Assembly: GCF_014268745.2 (NCBI RefSeq)
Contig: NZ_JABWRB020000001.1
Location: 1,674,001-1,738,000, forward strand
Direction: 5' to 3'
DNA from: Pseudomonas zanjanensis
Lineage (GTDB): Bacteria; Pseudomonadota; Gammaproteobacteria; Pseudomonadales; Pseudomonadaceae
DNA length: 64,000 nucleotides
The notes below the pieces were generated by a model. The model saw only the letters and a list, made by a program, of their open reading frames with translations. It did not search any database and had not been told where the DNA came from. Of the stretch, positions 54,358 through 63,972 are shown one piece after another. Every line of letters starts with the position of its first letter. The stretch's first letter is position 1. A program made the translations under genes and the position numbers.

Positions 54358-55271
54358 ACGTCGTCGAGATCGAAGGGGTCAGCCAGCGTTATGGCGATGT
54401 CGCCGTGCTGCGCGGGCTGGACTTGACCCTGGCCCAAGGCGAGGTGCTCGGGTTGTTCGGGCACAACGGCGCGGGCAAGACCACCACCATGAAGTTGATC
54501 CTCGGTTTGCTGCGGGCCAGCGAGGGGGAGGTGCGTGTCTTCGGTCGCGCACCCAGCGACCCGAGTGTGCGGCAGATGCTCGGTTATCTGCCCGAGAACG
54601 TGATGTTCTACCCGCAGTTGAGCGGGCTGGAAACCTTGCGCCATTTCGCCCGGCTCAAAGGCGCGGCACCGGAGCAGGTGGAGCGTCTGCTGGAGGAAGT
54701 GGGGCTGGCGGGCGCCGCCAGGCGGCGGGTGAGGACCTATTCCAAGGGCATGCGCCAGCGCCTCGGCCTGGCCCAGGCACTGCTCGGCCAGCCGCGCCTG
54801 TTATTGCTGGACGAACCGACCGTGGGCCTGGACCCCATCGCCACTCAGGACCTCTATCAACTGCTCGACCGCCTGCGTTGGCAGGGCACCAGCATCATTC
54901 TTTGCTCCCATGTCTTGCCCGGGGTGGAAGCGCACATCAACCGCGCCGCGATTCTGACCCGGGGTCGGCTGTTGGCCTTGGGCAGCCTGGCCCGGCTGCG
55001 GGAGGACGCGGGACTGCCGACGCTGATCCGCGCCTCGGGCCTGTCACGAGCCGACTGGCTTCGCCAGCATTGGCGCAGCGAAGGGCACGCCACGCAGGGC
55101 TGGGGCGCGGAAGGGGTGCAGGTGTCCGCGCCGGACGGTAGCAAACTGAAATTGCTGCGCCAGTTACTGGCCCAGGACGACCCGACGGATGTCGAGATCA
55201 AGCCGCCGTCCCTGGAGGATCTGTACCGTCATTACATGGTCCGTGCCGCCGCCGAGGAGGCCAGCCTATGA
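54354..55271 (+). CDS. nosF: NosF, ABC transporter ATPase for CuZ assembly
   Basis: 305-aa cytoplasmic ATPase working with NosY and NosD. The start is a TTG overlapping the nosD stop (TTGA), with AGGAG about 9 nt upstream. Walker A is GHNGAGKTT (residues about 37-45), the signature region reads [15 protein letters not shown] and Walker B is [13 protein letters not shown]. It overlaps nosY by ATGA. Confidence 0.95.
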   Translation: MNVVEIEGVSQRYGDVAVLRGLDLTLAQGEVLGLFGHNGAGKTTTMKLILGLLRASEGEVRVFGRAPSDPSVRQMLGYLPENVMFYPQLSGLETLRHFARLKGAAPEQVERLLEEVGLAGAARRRVRTYSKGMRQRLGLAQALLGQPRLLLLDEPTVGLDPIATQDLYQLLDRLRWQGTSIILCSHVLPGVEAHINRAAILTRGRLLALGSLARLREDAGLPTLIRASGLSRADWLRQHWRSEGHATQGWGAEGVQVSAPDGSKLKLLRQLLAQDDPTDVEIKPPSLEDLYRHYMVRAAAEEASL

Positions 55272-56098
55272 ACCCGGTCTGGAACATGGCCCGCAAGGAG
55301 TTCAGCGATGGCCTGCGCAATCGCTGGTTGTTGGCGATCAGCCTGTTGTTCGCGGTGTTGGCGATCGGCATCGCCTGGCTCGGCGCGGCGGCGGCCGGTC
55401 AGCTGGGGTTTACCTCGGTGCCCGCCACGGTGGCGAGCCTGTCCAGCCTGGCGACGTTCCTGATGCCGCTGATTGCCTTGCTGCTGGCCTACGACGCGAT
55501 TGTCGGCGAGGACGAGAACGGCACGCTGCTGCTGTTGTTGACCTACCCATTGGGGCGCGGCCAATTGCTGCTGGGCAAGTTTGTCGGGCACGGCTTGATC
55601 CTGGCCCTGGCCACCTTCATCGGCTTTGGCTGCGCGATGCTGGCCATCGCTCTGCTAGTGGACGATGTTCAGTTGGGCCTGCTGCTCTGGGCCTTTGGCC
55701 GGTTCATGTTGTCCAGCACGCTGCTGGGCTGGGTGTTCCTCGGGCTGGCCTATGTGCTGAGCAGCGTGTCGGCAGAGAAATCCACCGCCGCCGGATTGGC
55801 GCTCGGGGTGTGGTTTTTCTTCGTGTTGGTGTTCGACCTGGCCTTGCTGGCGCTGCTGGTGCTGAGCGAGGGGCGGTTCAGCCCGGAGCTGCTGCCATGG
55901 TTGCTGCTGTTCAGTCCTACGGACGTGTATCGGCTGATCAACCTAACTGGGTTCGATGCGGCTTCCAGCGGTGCCGCGGTGTTGACCCTGGGCAGCGATT
56001 TGCCGGTGTCGGCGCCTTTGCTCTGGTTGTGCCTGGGCCTGTGGGTGGCAATCCCGTTGTGGCTGGCCTATCGGTTGTTCTATCGCCGGTGCCCGTGA
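55268..56098 (+). CDS. nosY: NosY, ABC transporter permease for CuZ assembly
   Basis: 276-aa integral membrane protein with about six helices. It opens with [20 protein letters not shown], typical of ABC-2 permeases of this family, and has [23 protein letters not shown] after the second helix. It starts within the nosF stop and precedes nosL by 32 bp. Confidence 0.95.
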   Translation: MNPVWNMARKEFSDGLRNRWLLAISLLFAVLAIGIAWLGAAAAGQLGFTSVPATVASLSSLATFLMPLIALLLAYDAIVGEDENGTLLLLLTYPLGRGQLLLGKFVGHGLILALATFIGFGCAMLAIALLVDDVQLGLLLWAFGRFMLSSTLLGWVFLGLAYVLSSVSAEKSTAAGLALGVWFFFVLVFDLALLALLVLSEGRFSPELLPWLLLFSPTDVYRLINLTGFDAASSGAAVLTLGSDLPVSAPLLWLCLGLWVAIPLWLAYRLFYRRCP

Positions 56099-56130
56099 AT
56101 GTCTGATCTTGATCAAGGGAGCATGCAACG

Positions 56131-56658
56131 ATGAATAGAGTGTCTTTGAAGACGGGCCGCCTCTTGGCCGGGTTATTGATGTGCCTGGCGTTGGCGGCTT
56201 GCGACAAGGCCGAGCCACCTGCGGCCAGCGAGGCGGCGCTGGCGTTCCATTCCAGTGATGAGTGCCATGTGTGCGGCATGGTCATCACTGACTTTCCCGG
56301 GCCCAAGGGCGCGGCGGTCGGGACAGGAGGCGTGAAGAAGTTCTGCTCGCCGGCGGAAATGCTGGGTTGGTGGTTGCAGCCGGAAAACCATCGGGCCGAC
56401 GTCAAGCTGTATGTCCACGACATGGGGCGCAGCCATTGGGATGCGCCGGATGATGCCCATCTGATCGACGCCCGCAGCGCGTACTTCGTCATTGGCAGCG
56501 GGCTCAAAGGCGCCATGGGCGTGGTATTGGCTTCGTTCTCCGATCCCCAGGCGGCAGAAAAACTGGCGAGCGATAGCGGCGGCCGGGTGCTGCGCCTGGA
56601 AGACATCGACCAGAAACTGCTGGGGCAGGTGAGCGCCATGGCGCCGATGAACCACTGA
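56131..56658 (+). CDS. nosL: NosL, copper-binding lipoprotein
   Basis: 175-aa lipoprotein that delivers Cu(I) for CuZ maturation. The lipobox LALAAC puts the lipid Cys at 24. The metal-binding motif CHVCGM (Cys45, Cys48, Met50) and the GPKGAAV stretch are those of NosL. GGGAG precedes the ATG. Last gene of nosRZDFYL; no nosX/apbE follows, so NosR flavin transfer must use a gene elsewhere. Confidence 0.95.
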   Translation: MNRVSLKTGRLLAGLLMCLALAACDKAEPPAASEAALAFHSSDECHVCGMVITDFPGPKGAAVGTGGVKKFCSPAEMLGWWLQPENHRADVKLYVHDMGRSHWDAPDDAHLIDARSAYFVIGSGLKGAMGVVLASFSDPQAAEKLASDSGGRVLRLEDIDQKLLGQVSAMAPMNH

Positions 56659-56707
56659 TATTGCCCGCGTACCGAACCGCTCTATTGCCAGCACCGAACC
56701 GCTTTTT

Positions 56708-58525
56708 GTGGCGAGGGAGCTTGCTCCCGCTGGGATGCGCAGCAGCCCCAAGGCCAGGCGCCGCGGTGTGTCAGGTTGATGTGGGCCGCTTCATGGGGGG
56801 GCGCTTCGCGCCCAGCGGGAGCAAGCTCCCTCGCCACAAAAACGGCCTTCATCTTGCTGGATGTCCGGGTGTGCTCACGGATGGGGAGTTTAGTTTTTGA
56901 AGAAGTGGAACGCGGAGCGTCCCTGGCGACATTCCCACGCAGGAGCGAGGGAACGATCGACAGCCCCTGACACACAGCTGAACGGCTGTTGTGGCGAGGG
57001 AGCTTGCTCCCGCTGGGCAGCGCAGCAGCCCCAAGGCCAGGCGCTGCGGTGTGTCAGGTTGATGTGGGCCGCTTCATGGGGGGCGCTTCGCGCCCCAGCG
57101 GGAGCAAGCTCCCTCGCCACAAAAGCGGCCTTCATTTGCTGGACGTCCGGGTGTGCTCACGGATGGGGAGTTTAGTTTTTGAAGAAGTGGAACGCGGAGC
57201 GTCCCTGGCGACATTCCCACGCAGGAGCGAGGGAACGATCGACAGCCCCTGAAACACGGCTGAACGGCTGTTGTGGCGAGGGAGCTTGCTCCCGCTGGGC
57301 AGCGCAGCGGCCCCAAGGCCAGGCGCCACGGTGTGTCAGGCTGGTGTCGTCAGCCTCATGGGGGCGCTTCGCACCCCAGCGGGAGCAAGCTCCCTCGCCA
57401 CAAAAGCGGCCTTCATCTTGCTGGACGTCCGGGTGTGCTCACGGATGGGGAGTTTAGTTTTTGAAGAAGTGGAACGCGGAGCGTCCCTGGCGACATTCCC
57501 ACGCAGGAGCGAGGGAACGATCGACAGCCCCTGACATACGGCTGAACGGCTGTTGTGGCGAGGGAGCTTGCTCCCGCTGGGATGCGCAGCAGCCCCAAGG
57601 CCAGGCGCTGCGGTGTGTCGGGCTGGTGTCGTCAGCCTCATGGGGGCGCTTCGCACCCCAGCGGGAGCAAGCTCCCTCGCCACAAAAGCGGCCTTCATTT
57701 GCTGGACGTCTGGGTGTGCTCACGGATGGGGAGTTTAGTTTTTGAAGAAGTGGAACGCGAAGCGTCCCTGGCGACATTCCCACGCAGGAGCGAGGGAACG
57801 ATCGACAGCCCCTGAAACACGGTTGAACGGCTGTTGTGGCGAGGGAGCTTGCTCCCGCTGGGCTGCGCAGCAGCCCCAAGGCCAGGCGCCGCGGTGTGTC
57901 AGGTTGATGTGGGCAGCTTCATGGGGGCGCTTCGCGCCCAGCGGGAGCAAGCTCCCTCGCCACAAAAACGGCCTTCATTTGCTGGACGTCCGGGTGTGCT
58001 CACGGATGGAGAGTTTAGTTTTTGAAGAAGTGGAACTCGAAGCGTCCCTGGCGACATTCCAACGCAGGAGCGAGGGAACGATCGACAGCCCCTGAAACAC
58101 GGCTGAACGGCTGTTGTGGCGAGGGAGCTTGCTCCCGCTGGGCTGCGCAGCAGCCCCAAGGCCAGGCGCCGCGGTGTGTCAGGCTGGTGTCGTCAGCCTC
58201 ATGGGGGCGCTTCGCACCCCAGCGGGAGCAAGCTCCCTCGCCACAAAAGCGGCCTTCATCTTGCTGGACGTCTGGGTGTGCTCACGGATGGAGAGTTTAG
58301 TTTTTGAAGAAGTGGAACTCGGAGCGTTCCTGGCGACATTCCAACGCAGGAGCGAGGGAACGATCGACAGCCCCTGAAACACGGCTGAACGGCTGTTGTG
58401 GCGAGGGAGCTTGCTCCCGCTGGGCTGCGCAGCGGCCCCAAGGCCAGGCGCCGCGGTGTGTCAGGCTGATGTGGGCAGCTTCATGGGGGCGCTTCGCGCC
58501 CAGCGGGAGCAAGCTCCCTCGCCAC
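56708..58525. repeat. Tandem array of seven REPIN units (period about 282 bp)
   Basis: Seven REPINs start at 56708, 56991, 57273, 57555, 57836, 58116 and 58398, so the period is 280-283 bp. Each is about 130 bp: GTGGCGAGGGAGCTTGCTCC, a core, and the inverted REP ending CTCCCTCGCCAC. The six spacers of about 150 bp are nearly identical and carry a second repeat-like element (CATTCCCACGCAGGAGCGAG). Cores come in two versions: ATGTGGG-type in units 1, 2, 5 and 7, and GTGTCGTC-type in 3, 4 and 6. The array fills the nosL-nosP gap. Open frames across it are artefacts. Confidence 0.95.
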
Positions 58526-58663
58526 AAAGGTATTCCAAACCAGGAGGAGGGCGCGCGGTGCGCATCACCTTCTCATCCCATGGAAGTGTCCACCCACTAC
58601 CCAAGTAGCATTCGTCGCCCCGGCGCGGCTTCGTACACTCAGGGCTCCTATCACGCACCCGCC

Positions 58664-58668
58664 GGAGG
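58664..58668 (+). promoter_or_regulatory. Ribosome binding site of the FIST-domain gene
   Basis: GGAGG lies 2 nt before ATG at 58671 and 5 nt before ATG at 58674; the latter spacing is more usual. Confidence 0.6.
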
Positions 58669-58673
58669 CGATG

Positions 58674-59831
58674 ATGCAGCAGAGCGAAGGTGTGGTGAGC
58701 GCCATGTCCCAGGCGACCGACGTCCAGCAGGTGGCCCAGGCGCTGGCGCGGCAGTTGTTGCACCCGCACCTGGGGTTCGTGCTGTTTTTCTGTTCCGCCG
58801 AATACGACTTGCCGGCCCTGGGCCAGGCGCTGTCCCAGAGTTTCGGCGGGATTCGCCTGGTGGGCTGCACCAGCGCCGGGGAAATCACCGCCCAGGGCTA
58901 CGGTCGCAACTGTGTGACGGCGGTGGGGTTCGATCATCGACACTTTTCCATTGCCGCCGAGCTGATCGGTGAAATGGAACACTTCAGCCTGATCGATGCC
59001 CAGCAAATGGTCGAGCGCCTGGCCAGCGGCTGTCGCAGTAACGCCTTGGCGCCGATCAAGGGCCACAGTTTCGCCTTGACCCTGCTCGACGGCCTGTCCA
59101 GCCGCGAGGAAATGGTCCTGGCGGCCTTGAGCGCCGCGTTGGGGGATATCCCGCACTTCGGCGGCTCGGCCGGCGATGACAACTACCTGACCCACACCCA
59201 CGTCTACTTCGAAGGCCAGTTCCACAGCGGCGCGGCCGTGGTGGTGCTGATCAACACGTGGCTGGAGTTCGAGGTCTTCACCACCCATCACATCCTGCCC
59301 CGGGACGAGAAACTGGTGGTGACCGGCGCCGACAGTGCTTCGCGCCGGGTCTATGAGCTCAACGCCGAACCCGCCGCCGAGGAATACGCCCGGCACATCG
59401 GCGTCCCAGTGAGCGCCCTCGACTACCGAGTCTTCGCCGCCCATCCACTGGCGGTGCGGATCAACGACCAGTACTACGTGCGTGCGATCCAGCAGGTGCA
59501 CCCAGACCTGAGCCTGAGTTTCTACTGTGCGGTGGAGAACGGCATCGTCCTCACCGCCATGACCCCCGGTCCTTTGTTGCACAACCTGCAAACGCTGTTC
59601 GACGGTTTGCAGGCACGCCTCGGCGACTTGCTGCTGACCATCGGCTGCGATTGCTTCCTGCGGCGCCTGGAGCTGGAAGACCGCGGCGGCCTGGAACAGA
59701 TCGGCGAGTTCCTGCGCGAACAACGGGTGATGGGGTTCAACACCTATGGAGAACAGTTCAATGGCATGCACATCAACCAGACGTTCACCGGAGTTGCCAT
59801 TGCCCGACATCGCGTCCCCGGCCATCGCTGA
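58674..59831 (+). CDS. nosP: FIST-domain sensor protein, NosP-like (putative NO sensor)
   Basis: 385-aa cytoplasmic protein with an N-terminal FIST domain (FFCSAEYDLPALGQALSQSF, VGCTSAGEI) and a FIST_C domain (about 220-365; YFEGQFHSGAAVVVL earlier, TIGCDCFLRR late). In P. aeruginosa a FIST protein in the same arrangement (NosP, PA1975) binds NO through heme and controls the co-transcribed kinase NahK. The same overlap with a NahK-like kinase gene is seen here (32 bp). Heme binding cannot be seen directly; the heme ligand His is not assignable by eye. A start one codon upstream (58671) is possible. Confidence 0.85.
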   Translation: MQQSEGVVSAMSQATDVQQVAQALARQLLHPHLGFVLFFCSAEYDLPALGQALSQSFGGIRLVGCTSAGEITAQGYGRNCVTAVGFDHRHFSIAAELIGEMEHFSLIDAQQMVERLASGCRSNALAPIKGHSFALTLLDGLSSREEMVLAALSAALGDIPHFGGSAGDDNYLTHTHVYFEGQFHSGAAVVVLINTWLEFEVFTTHHILPRDEKLVVTGADSASRRVYELNAEPAAEEYARHIGVPVSALDYRVFAAHPLAVRINDQYYVRAIQQVHPDLSLSFYCAVENGIVLTAMTPGPLLHNLQTLFDGLQARLGDLLLTIGCDCFLRRLELEDRGGLEQIGEFLREQRVMGFNTYGEQFNGMHINQTFTGVAIARHRVPGHR

Positions 59832-62403
59832 CCTACAGGCCCAGCTCGCCAGCCTGCAGCACGAAAACCGCAAGTTGCGGCGCATCAACGCGGCGCTGAT
59901 CGAGCGGGTGGAGTCCGGCGTGACCCGCGGCAACGACCCCTATGCGGCGTTCCAGCACTCGGTGGTGCTGGCCGAGCAGGTGCGTGAGCGCACCGACGCG
60001 CTGAACCAGGCCATGGCCGAGCTCAAGGCCGGCAATCACTTGCTGGGCGAGGCGCGGCTGCGGGCGGAAACCGCCCACCGGCACCTGATCGACGCCATCG
60101 AGAGCATCTCCGATGCGTTTGTGCTGTTCGACGAGCAGCAACGCATCGTCCTGTTCAACAGCCGCTTCAAGGCCTTCTGGGCCAACAGCCGGGTGCGCAT
60201 CATCGCCGGGATGCGTCTTTGCGAGGTCAAGCGCTTGATGACCGCCAAAGGCTTGTTCAGCGAAGAGCCCCGCGGCCAGGCCGACGAGCACGTGTTGTAT
60301 CGCTTGCAGGACGGCCGCTGGCTGCAAGTCAGCGAGCGGCCGACCCAGGAAGGCGGGCGAGTGATCCTGTTTACTGACATCACCGACGTCAAGCTCAGCG
60401 AAACCGTGCGCCGCGAGCAGGCCATCGCGCAGAAGTCCCACCTGCTGCAGCGGGCGGTGGACAACCTGTCCCAGGGTGTGGCGATGGTCAATGCCCAAGG
60501 TGTGCTGGAGCTGTGGAACCGGCGCTTCCTTGAACTCAGTGGCCTGGCCCCGGTGGCGGCCCACCGGCCCTTCAACGAAGTGATCGGCGACAGTGAACTG
60601 CAACTGCTGACCCCGGCCAGTCGCGACAGCAACGGCCGGTTGATCCATGAATGCGAGCAGCGCCTGTCCGATGGCCGCGTCTTGGAAATCCGCACGCATC
60701 CATTGCCCACCGGCGGCTACGTCAACACCTTCACCGACATCACCGAGCGCTACCAGCACGCCGAGGCACTGAGCGAAAGCGAGCGCTGGATCCGCCTGAT
60801 CACCGACCATGTGCCGGCGCTGATCGCCTACCTCAATGCCGACCTGGTCTACGAATTCACCAACAAGGTCTATGAGCAGTGGTATTGCTGGCCCCGTGGC
60901 GTGATGCTCGGCCAGAGCCTGCGTGAAGCCCACAGCGAGCAGCATTACCAGCGCCTGGAAGCCTACGTGGCCCGGGCATTGGCGGGTGAGAGCGTCACCT
61001 TCGAATTCGCCGAAACCAACATCAACAACCAGGAGCGCTACATGCTGCGCTCCTACGTGCCGAACCGCCTGGTCAACGGCGAAGTGGTCGGGATCTTCGT
61101 GCTGATCCGCGACATCACCGAACGCCGCCGCACCGCCGAAGCGCTGCACCAGGCTTACCAGAACCTGGAACAGCGAGTCCAGGAGCGCACGGCCGAACTG
61201 ACCACCCTCAACGACCAGTTGCTGCGGGAGATCGACGAGCGCAGCCGAGTGGAATTGCGCCTGCGGGAGGCCAAGCGCGAGGCCGAGCAAGCCAACCTGT
61301 CGAAGACCAAGTTTCTCGCAGCGGTCAGCCATGACCTGCTGCAACCGCTCAACGCCGCACGCTTGTTCACCAGTGCCTTGCTCGAACGTCGCGAGCCGGT
61401 GGCCAACGCGCAATTGGTGCGCAACGTCAGCAATTCGTTGCAGGACGTCGAGAACCTGCTGGGCACCCTGGTGGACATTTCCAAGCTGGACGCCGGGGTG
61501 ATCAAGGCCGATGTCGCGCCGTTCGGCCTTAGCGAGTTGCTGGACAACCTGGCCGCCGAATACGCCCAGATCGCCCGCAGCGAAGGGCTGGAGCTGCACT
61601 ATGTCGGCTGTTCGGTGCTGGTGCGCAGCGACATGCAATTGCTCGCGCGGATCCTGCGCAACCTGCTGAGCAACGCCATCCGCTACACCCCCAGCGGTCG
61701 GGTGGTGCTGGGCTGCCGGAGGTATCGCCAGCGCGTGTCGATCCAAGTCTGGGACAGCGGCATCGGCATTGCCGAGAATCGCTTGGAGGAAATATTCCAG
61801 GAATTCAAGCGCGGCGACGTCCAGCGCCCGAACCAGGACCGTGGGTTGGGCCTGGGCCTGGCGATTGTCGAGAAAATCGCCGGGATCCTCGGGCACCGGA
61901 TCCAGGTGCGCTCCTGGCCGGGCAAGGGCTCGATGTTCGCCATCGACGTGCCACTGAGCGCCACCGCACCCAAGCCGTTGCCGTGCCTGGACATGAGTGA
62001 GCCGATGCTGGAAAGACTGCGGGGGGCACGGGTCTGGGTGCTGGATAACGATGCGGCGATCTGCGCCGGCATGCGCACCTTGCTCGAGGGCTGGGGTTGC
62101 CAGGTGGTGACGGCGTTGTCGGAGCAGGACCTGGCCCGCCAAGTGGACAACTACCACGCCGAGGCCGACCTGCTGATCGCCGATTATCACCTGGACCACG
62201 ATCAGAACGGTGTGGACGCCGTGGCCCGGATCAACGCCCGCCGGGCCTCACCGATCCCGGCCATGATGATCACCGCCAACTACAGCAACGAACTCAAGCA
62301 GCAGATCCGCGAGCGCGGCCACACCCTGATGCACAAGCCGGTGCGGCCGATGAAACTCAAGATTGCGATGAGTCATCTGCTAGGCCAATCCCAGAGCCAT
62401 TGA
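59800..62403 (+). CDS. nahK: Hybrid sensor histidine kinase, NahK/ErcS'-like
   Basis: About 867-aa cytoplasmic hybrid kinase with no membrane helices. Order: N-terminal coiled coil (about 5-90), three PAS domains (about 90-200, 210-320, 325-440), second coiled coil, HisKA with phospho-acceptor His511 (FLAAVSHDLLQPLNAARL), HATPase (NLLSNAIRYTPSG, DSGIGI, GLGLGLAIVEKI) and a C-terminal receiver with Asp795 (LLIADYHLDHDQNG). The TTG at 59800 is preferred: GGAG lies 6 nt before it and the protein then begins MPDIASPAIADL; an ATG at 59746 would overlap nosP by 86 bp. Partner NosP is just upstream. Likely feeds a phosphorelay. Confidence 0.88.
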   Translation: MPDIASPAIADLQAQLASLQHENRKLRRINAALIERVESGVTRGNDPYAAFQHSVVLAEQVRERTDALNQAMAELKAGNHLLGEARLRAETAHRHLIDAIESISDAFVLFDEQQRIVLFNSRFKAFWANSRVRIIAGMRLCEVKRLMTAKGLFSEEPRGQADEHVLYRLQDGRWLQVSERPTQEGGRVILFTDITDVKLSETVRREQAIAQKSHLLQRAVDNLSQGVAMVNAQGVLELWNRRFLELSGLAPVAAHRPFNEVIGDSELQLLTPASRDSNGRLIHECEQRLSDGRVLEIRTHPLPTGGYVNTFTDITERYQHAEALSESERWIRLITDHVPALIAYLNADLVYEFTNKVYEQWYCWPRGVMLGQSLREAHSEQHYQRLEAYVARALAGESVTFEFAETNINNQERYMLRSYVPNRLVNGEVVGIFVLIRDITERRRTAEALHQAYQNLEQRVQERTAELTTLNDQLLREIDERSRVELRLREAKREAEQANLSKTKFLAAVSHDLLQPLNAARLFTSALLERREPVANAQLVRNVSNSLQDVENLLGTLVDISKLDAGVIKADVAPFGLSELLDNLAAEYAQIARSEGLELHYVGCSVLVRSDMQLLARILRNLLSNAIRYTPSGRVVLGCRRYRQRVSIQVWDSGIGIAENRLEEIFQEFKRGDVQRPNQDRGLGLGLAIVEKIAGILGHRIQVRSWPGKGSMFAIDVPLSATAPKPLPCLDMSEPMLERLRGARVWVLDNDAAICAGMRTLLEGWGCQVVTALSEQDLARQVDNYHAEADLLIADYHLDHDQNGVDAVARINARRASPIPAMMITANYSNELKQQIRERGHTLMHKPVRPMKLKIAMSHLLGQSQSH

Positions 62404-62415
62404 GCGAGCGCTGTC

Positions 62416-62537
62416 GTGGCGAGGGAGCTTGCTCCCGCTGGGGCGCGAAGCGGCCCCAAATCCAGGCGCCTCAGTGTGCCCGCCTTGTTCAGAATGGGGC
62501 TGCTTCGCAGCCCAGCGGGAGCAAGCTCCCTCGCCAC
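62416..62537. repeat. Single REPIN between nahK and erdR
   Basis: Same REP pair as in the array (GTGGCGAGGGAGCTTGCTCC ... CTCCCTCGCCAC) with an unrelated core. It sits between two convergent genes, 13 bp after the nahK stop, and may serve as a two-way 3' hairpin. Confidence 0.93.
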
Positions 62538-62572
62538 GGGGGTGTACACCTGTCCCTATAGTGTTCAGCTGA

Positions 62573-63238
62573 TCAACGCCGCAAATAAGCCCCGAAATCA
62601 ATATCCCCGGCACTGAGGATCGCCTGCACCCGGTTGTGCACATTGAGCTTGCGCAGGATCGCCGAGACGTGGGCCTTGACCGTGGTTTCGGCGATGTCCA
62701 GGGTGTAGGCGATCTGCTTGTTCGACTCGCCCTTGGTCATGCGTTCGAGCACCAGCAGCTGCTTGCGAGTCAGGGCCTGGAGTAGTTTCGGTGGGAACGC
62801 CGGGGTTTCGTTCAGGCGGCGGCCCGTCGGGCTTTTTTGCGTGCGGATGATGTCGGGCGGCAGGTACACGTTGCCGTTGAGGATCTGTTCGATGGCGTCG
62901 GTCATTTGCGAGCGTGGCGAGGATTTGGTGATGAAACCCACCGCGCCATAGGTGATGGCCTGCAACACCACTTGCTTGTCCTGCTCGGCAGAAACAATTA
63001 CCACGGGGATCGTTGGTGCTTCGTTGCGCAGGTTGATCAGGCCATTGAGCCCATGCATGCCGGGCATGTTCAGGTCCAGCAGGATCAGGTCCAGGTCGTC
63101 GTGCTCGGCGGTCAACGCCAGGGCACTGTCGAGGTCGGCGGTCTCCATGACCTCGCTGCCAGGAAAACCGTCGCTGATGACGTTGTGGATGGCTTCGCGA
63201 AACAGTGGGTGATCGTCGGCTATCAGGATCTTATACAT
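62573..63238 (-). CDS. erdR: NarL/LuxR-family response regulator, ErdR/ErbR (AgmR)-like
   Basis: 221-aa response regulator. Receiver domain with phospho-acceptor Asp55 ([10 protein letters not shown]), acidic pair ADDH at 7-10 and Lys in FITKSS. The C-terminal LuxR helix-turn-helix is [36 protein letters not shown] in part. The second ATG (63238) has GAGG about 9 nt upstream and is preferred; the first (63244) is only 2 nt from it. In P. aeruginosa the nosP-nahK pair lies close to erbR/agmR, which controls PQQ-dependent ethanol oxidation; gene order here agrees. Convergent with nahK. Confidence 0.88.
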   Translation of the reverse strand: MYKILIADDHPLFREAIHNVISDGFPGSEVMETADLDSALALTAEHDDLDLILLDLNMPGMHGLNGLINLRNEAPTIPVVIVSAEQDKQVVLQAITYGAVGFITKSSPRSQMTDAIEQILNGNVYLPPDIIRTQKSPTGRRLNETPAFPPKLLQALTRKQLLVLERMTKGESNKQIAYTLDIAETTVKAHVSAILRKLNVHNRVQAILSAGDIDFGAYLRR

Positions 63239-63297
63239 GGCCATTCACCTCGTTATTGTCGTGTGGGGCAGGGCAGTTGCACGCATTTCTTGCACGT

Positions 63298-63831
63298 TCA
63301 GGGAAAGGGTTCGGGCCGGGCCGCTTGCAGGGGCAGGTTCGCCGCCTCCCAGGCGTCCAGGCCATCGCGGTACCAATACAAATGCTTATAGCCCATGGCA
63401 GCGGCGCGTTTTACCGCGTTCCAGCTCAGCCAGCAATCCGAGCGGCAATAAAAGACCAGCGGTCGCTCCAGCCGCCCGCCGGTGGCCGTGCGCAGGTGAT
63501 GGCTGAAGTAGTCCTGCCAGGTCGGGTCGAGATCGCCATCCCCGGTATTGGCCAGCCACAGGCTGCCGGGGAGGTTGGCATGGGGTTCGTTGTCGATGAA
63601 GTGTCCCTGGACCCATGGACGACGGTAGACGTCGATCAGCAGCGGGGGCTGGGCTTGATCGAGCAGGCGTTGCAGGGTTTGGGTGTCGAGGGTCTGGGCA
63701 CCGTCGACGGTGGTGGGCGTCGGGCTGCGGTATTGGGCGATGCGATAGCCCTGGGCTGAAAACAGCGCGGTCTCGGCCTGCGCGATATTCAGCGCCAGGC
63801 CCAGCAGGAGGATCGCCAGCAAACGGGGCAT
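63298..63831 (-). CDS. Rhodanese-like periplasmic protein with CXXCW motif (PQQ-catabolism associated)
   Basis: 177-aa exported protein. A signal peptide (LLAILLLGLALNIAQAE) precedes a rhodanese-like domain (LLIDVYRRPWVQGHFID, AANLPGSLWL) whose active loop reads YCRSDCW. This is the CXXCW family found beside PQQ-dependent alcohol dehydrogenase genes. AAGGAT lies 7 nt before the ATG. It is 59 bp upstream of erdR on the same strand, so probably co-transcribed with it. The catalytic activity and substrate are unknown. Confidence 0.85.
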   Translation of the reverse strand: MPRLLAILLLGLALNIAQAETALFSAQGYRIAQYRSPTPTTVDGAQTLDTQTLQRLLDQAQPPLLIDVYRRPWVQGHFIDNEPHANLPGSLWLANTGDGDLDPTWQDYFSHHLRTATGGRLERPLVFYCRSDCWLSWNAVKRAAAMGYKHLYWYRDGLDAWEAANLPLQAARPEPFP

Positions 63832-63972
63832 AGGATTTATCCTTTTTGTTATGCGCCCATTACATGCCAGGGTCGAGGTCTTGTGAATGCGACCATGGAC
63901 AGGGAAACCGGTACTAAAGTAGTAATTTCGGTCTTAAAGACAAGTGTGATCCTGAAGTCATGCACGGTCTCT

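Noticed and set aside
56661..58608. Many short frames on both strands containing MWRGSLLPLG or RSFPRSCVGMSPGTL
   Set aside because: They are readings of the REPIN array and its spacers, and recur at every REPIN in the window.
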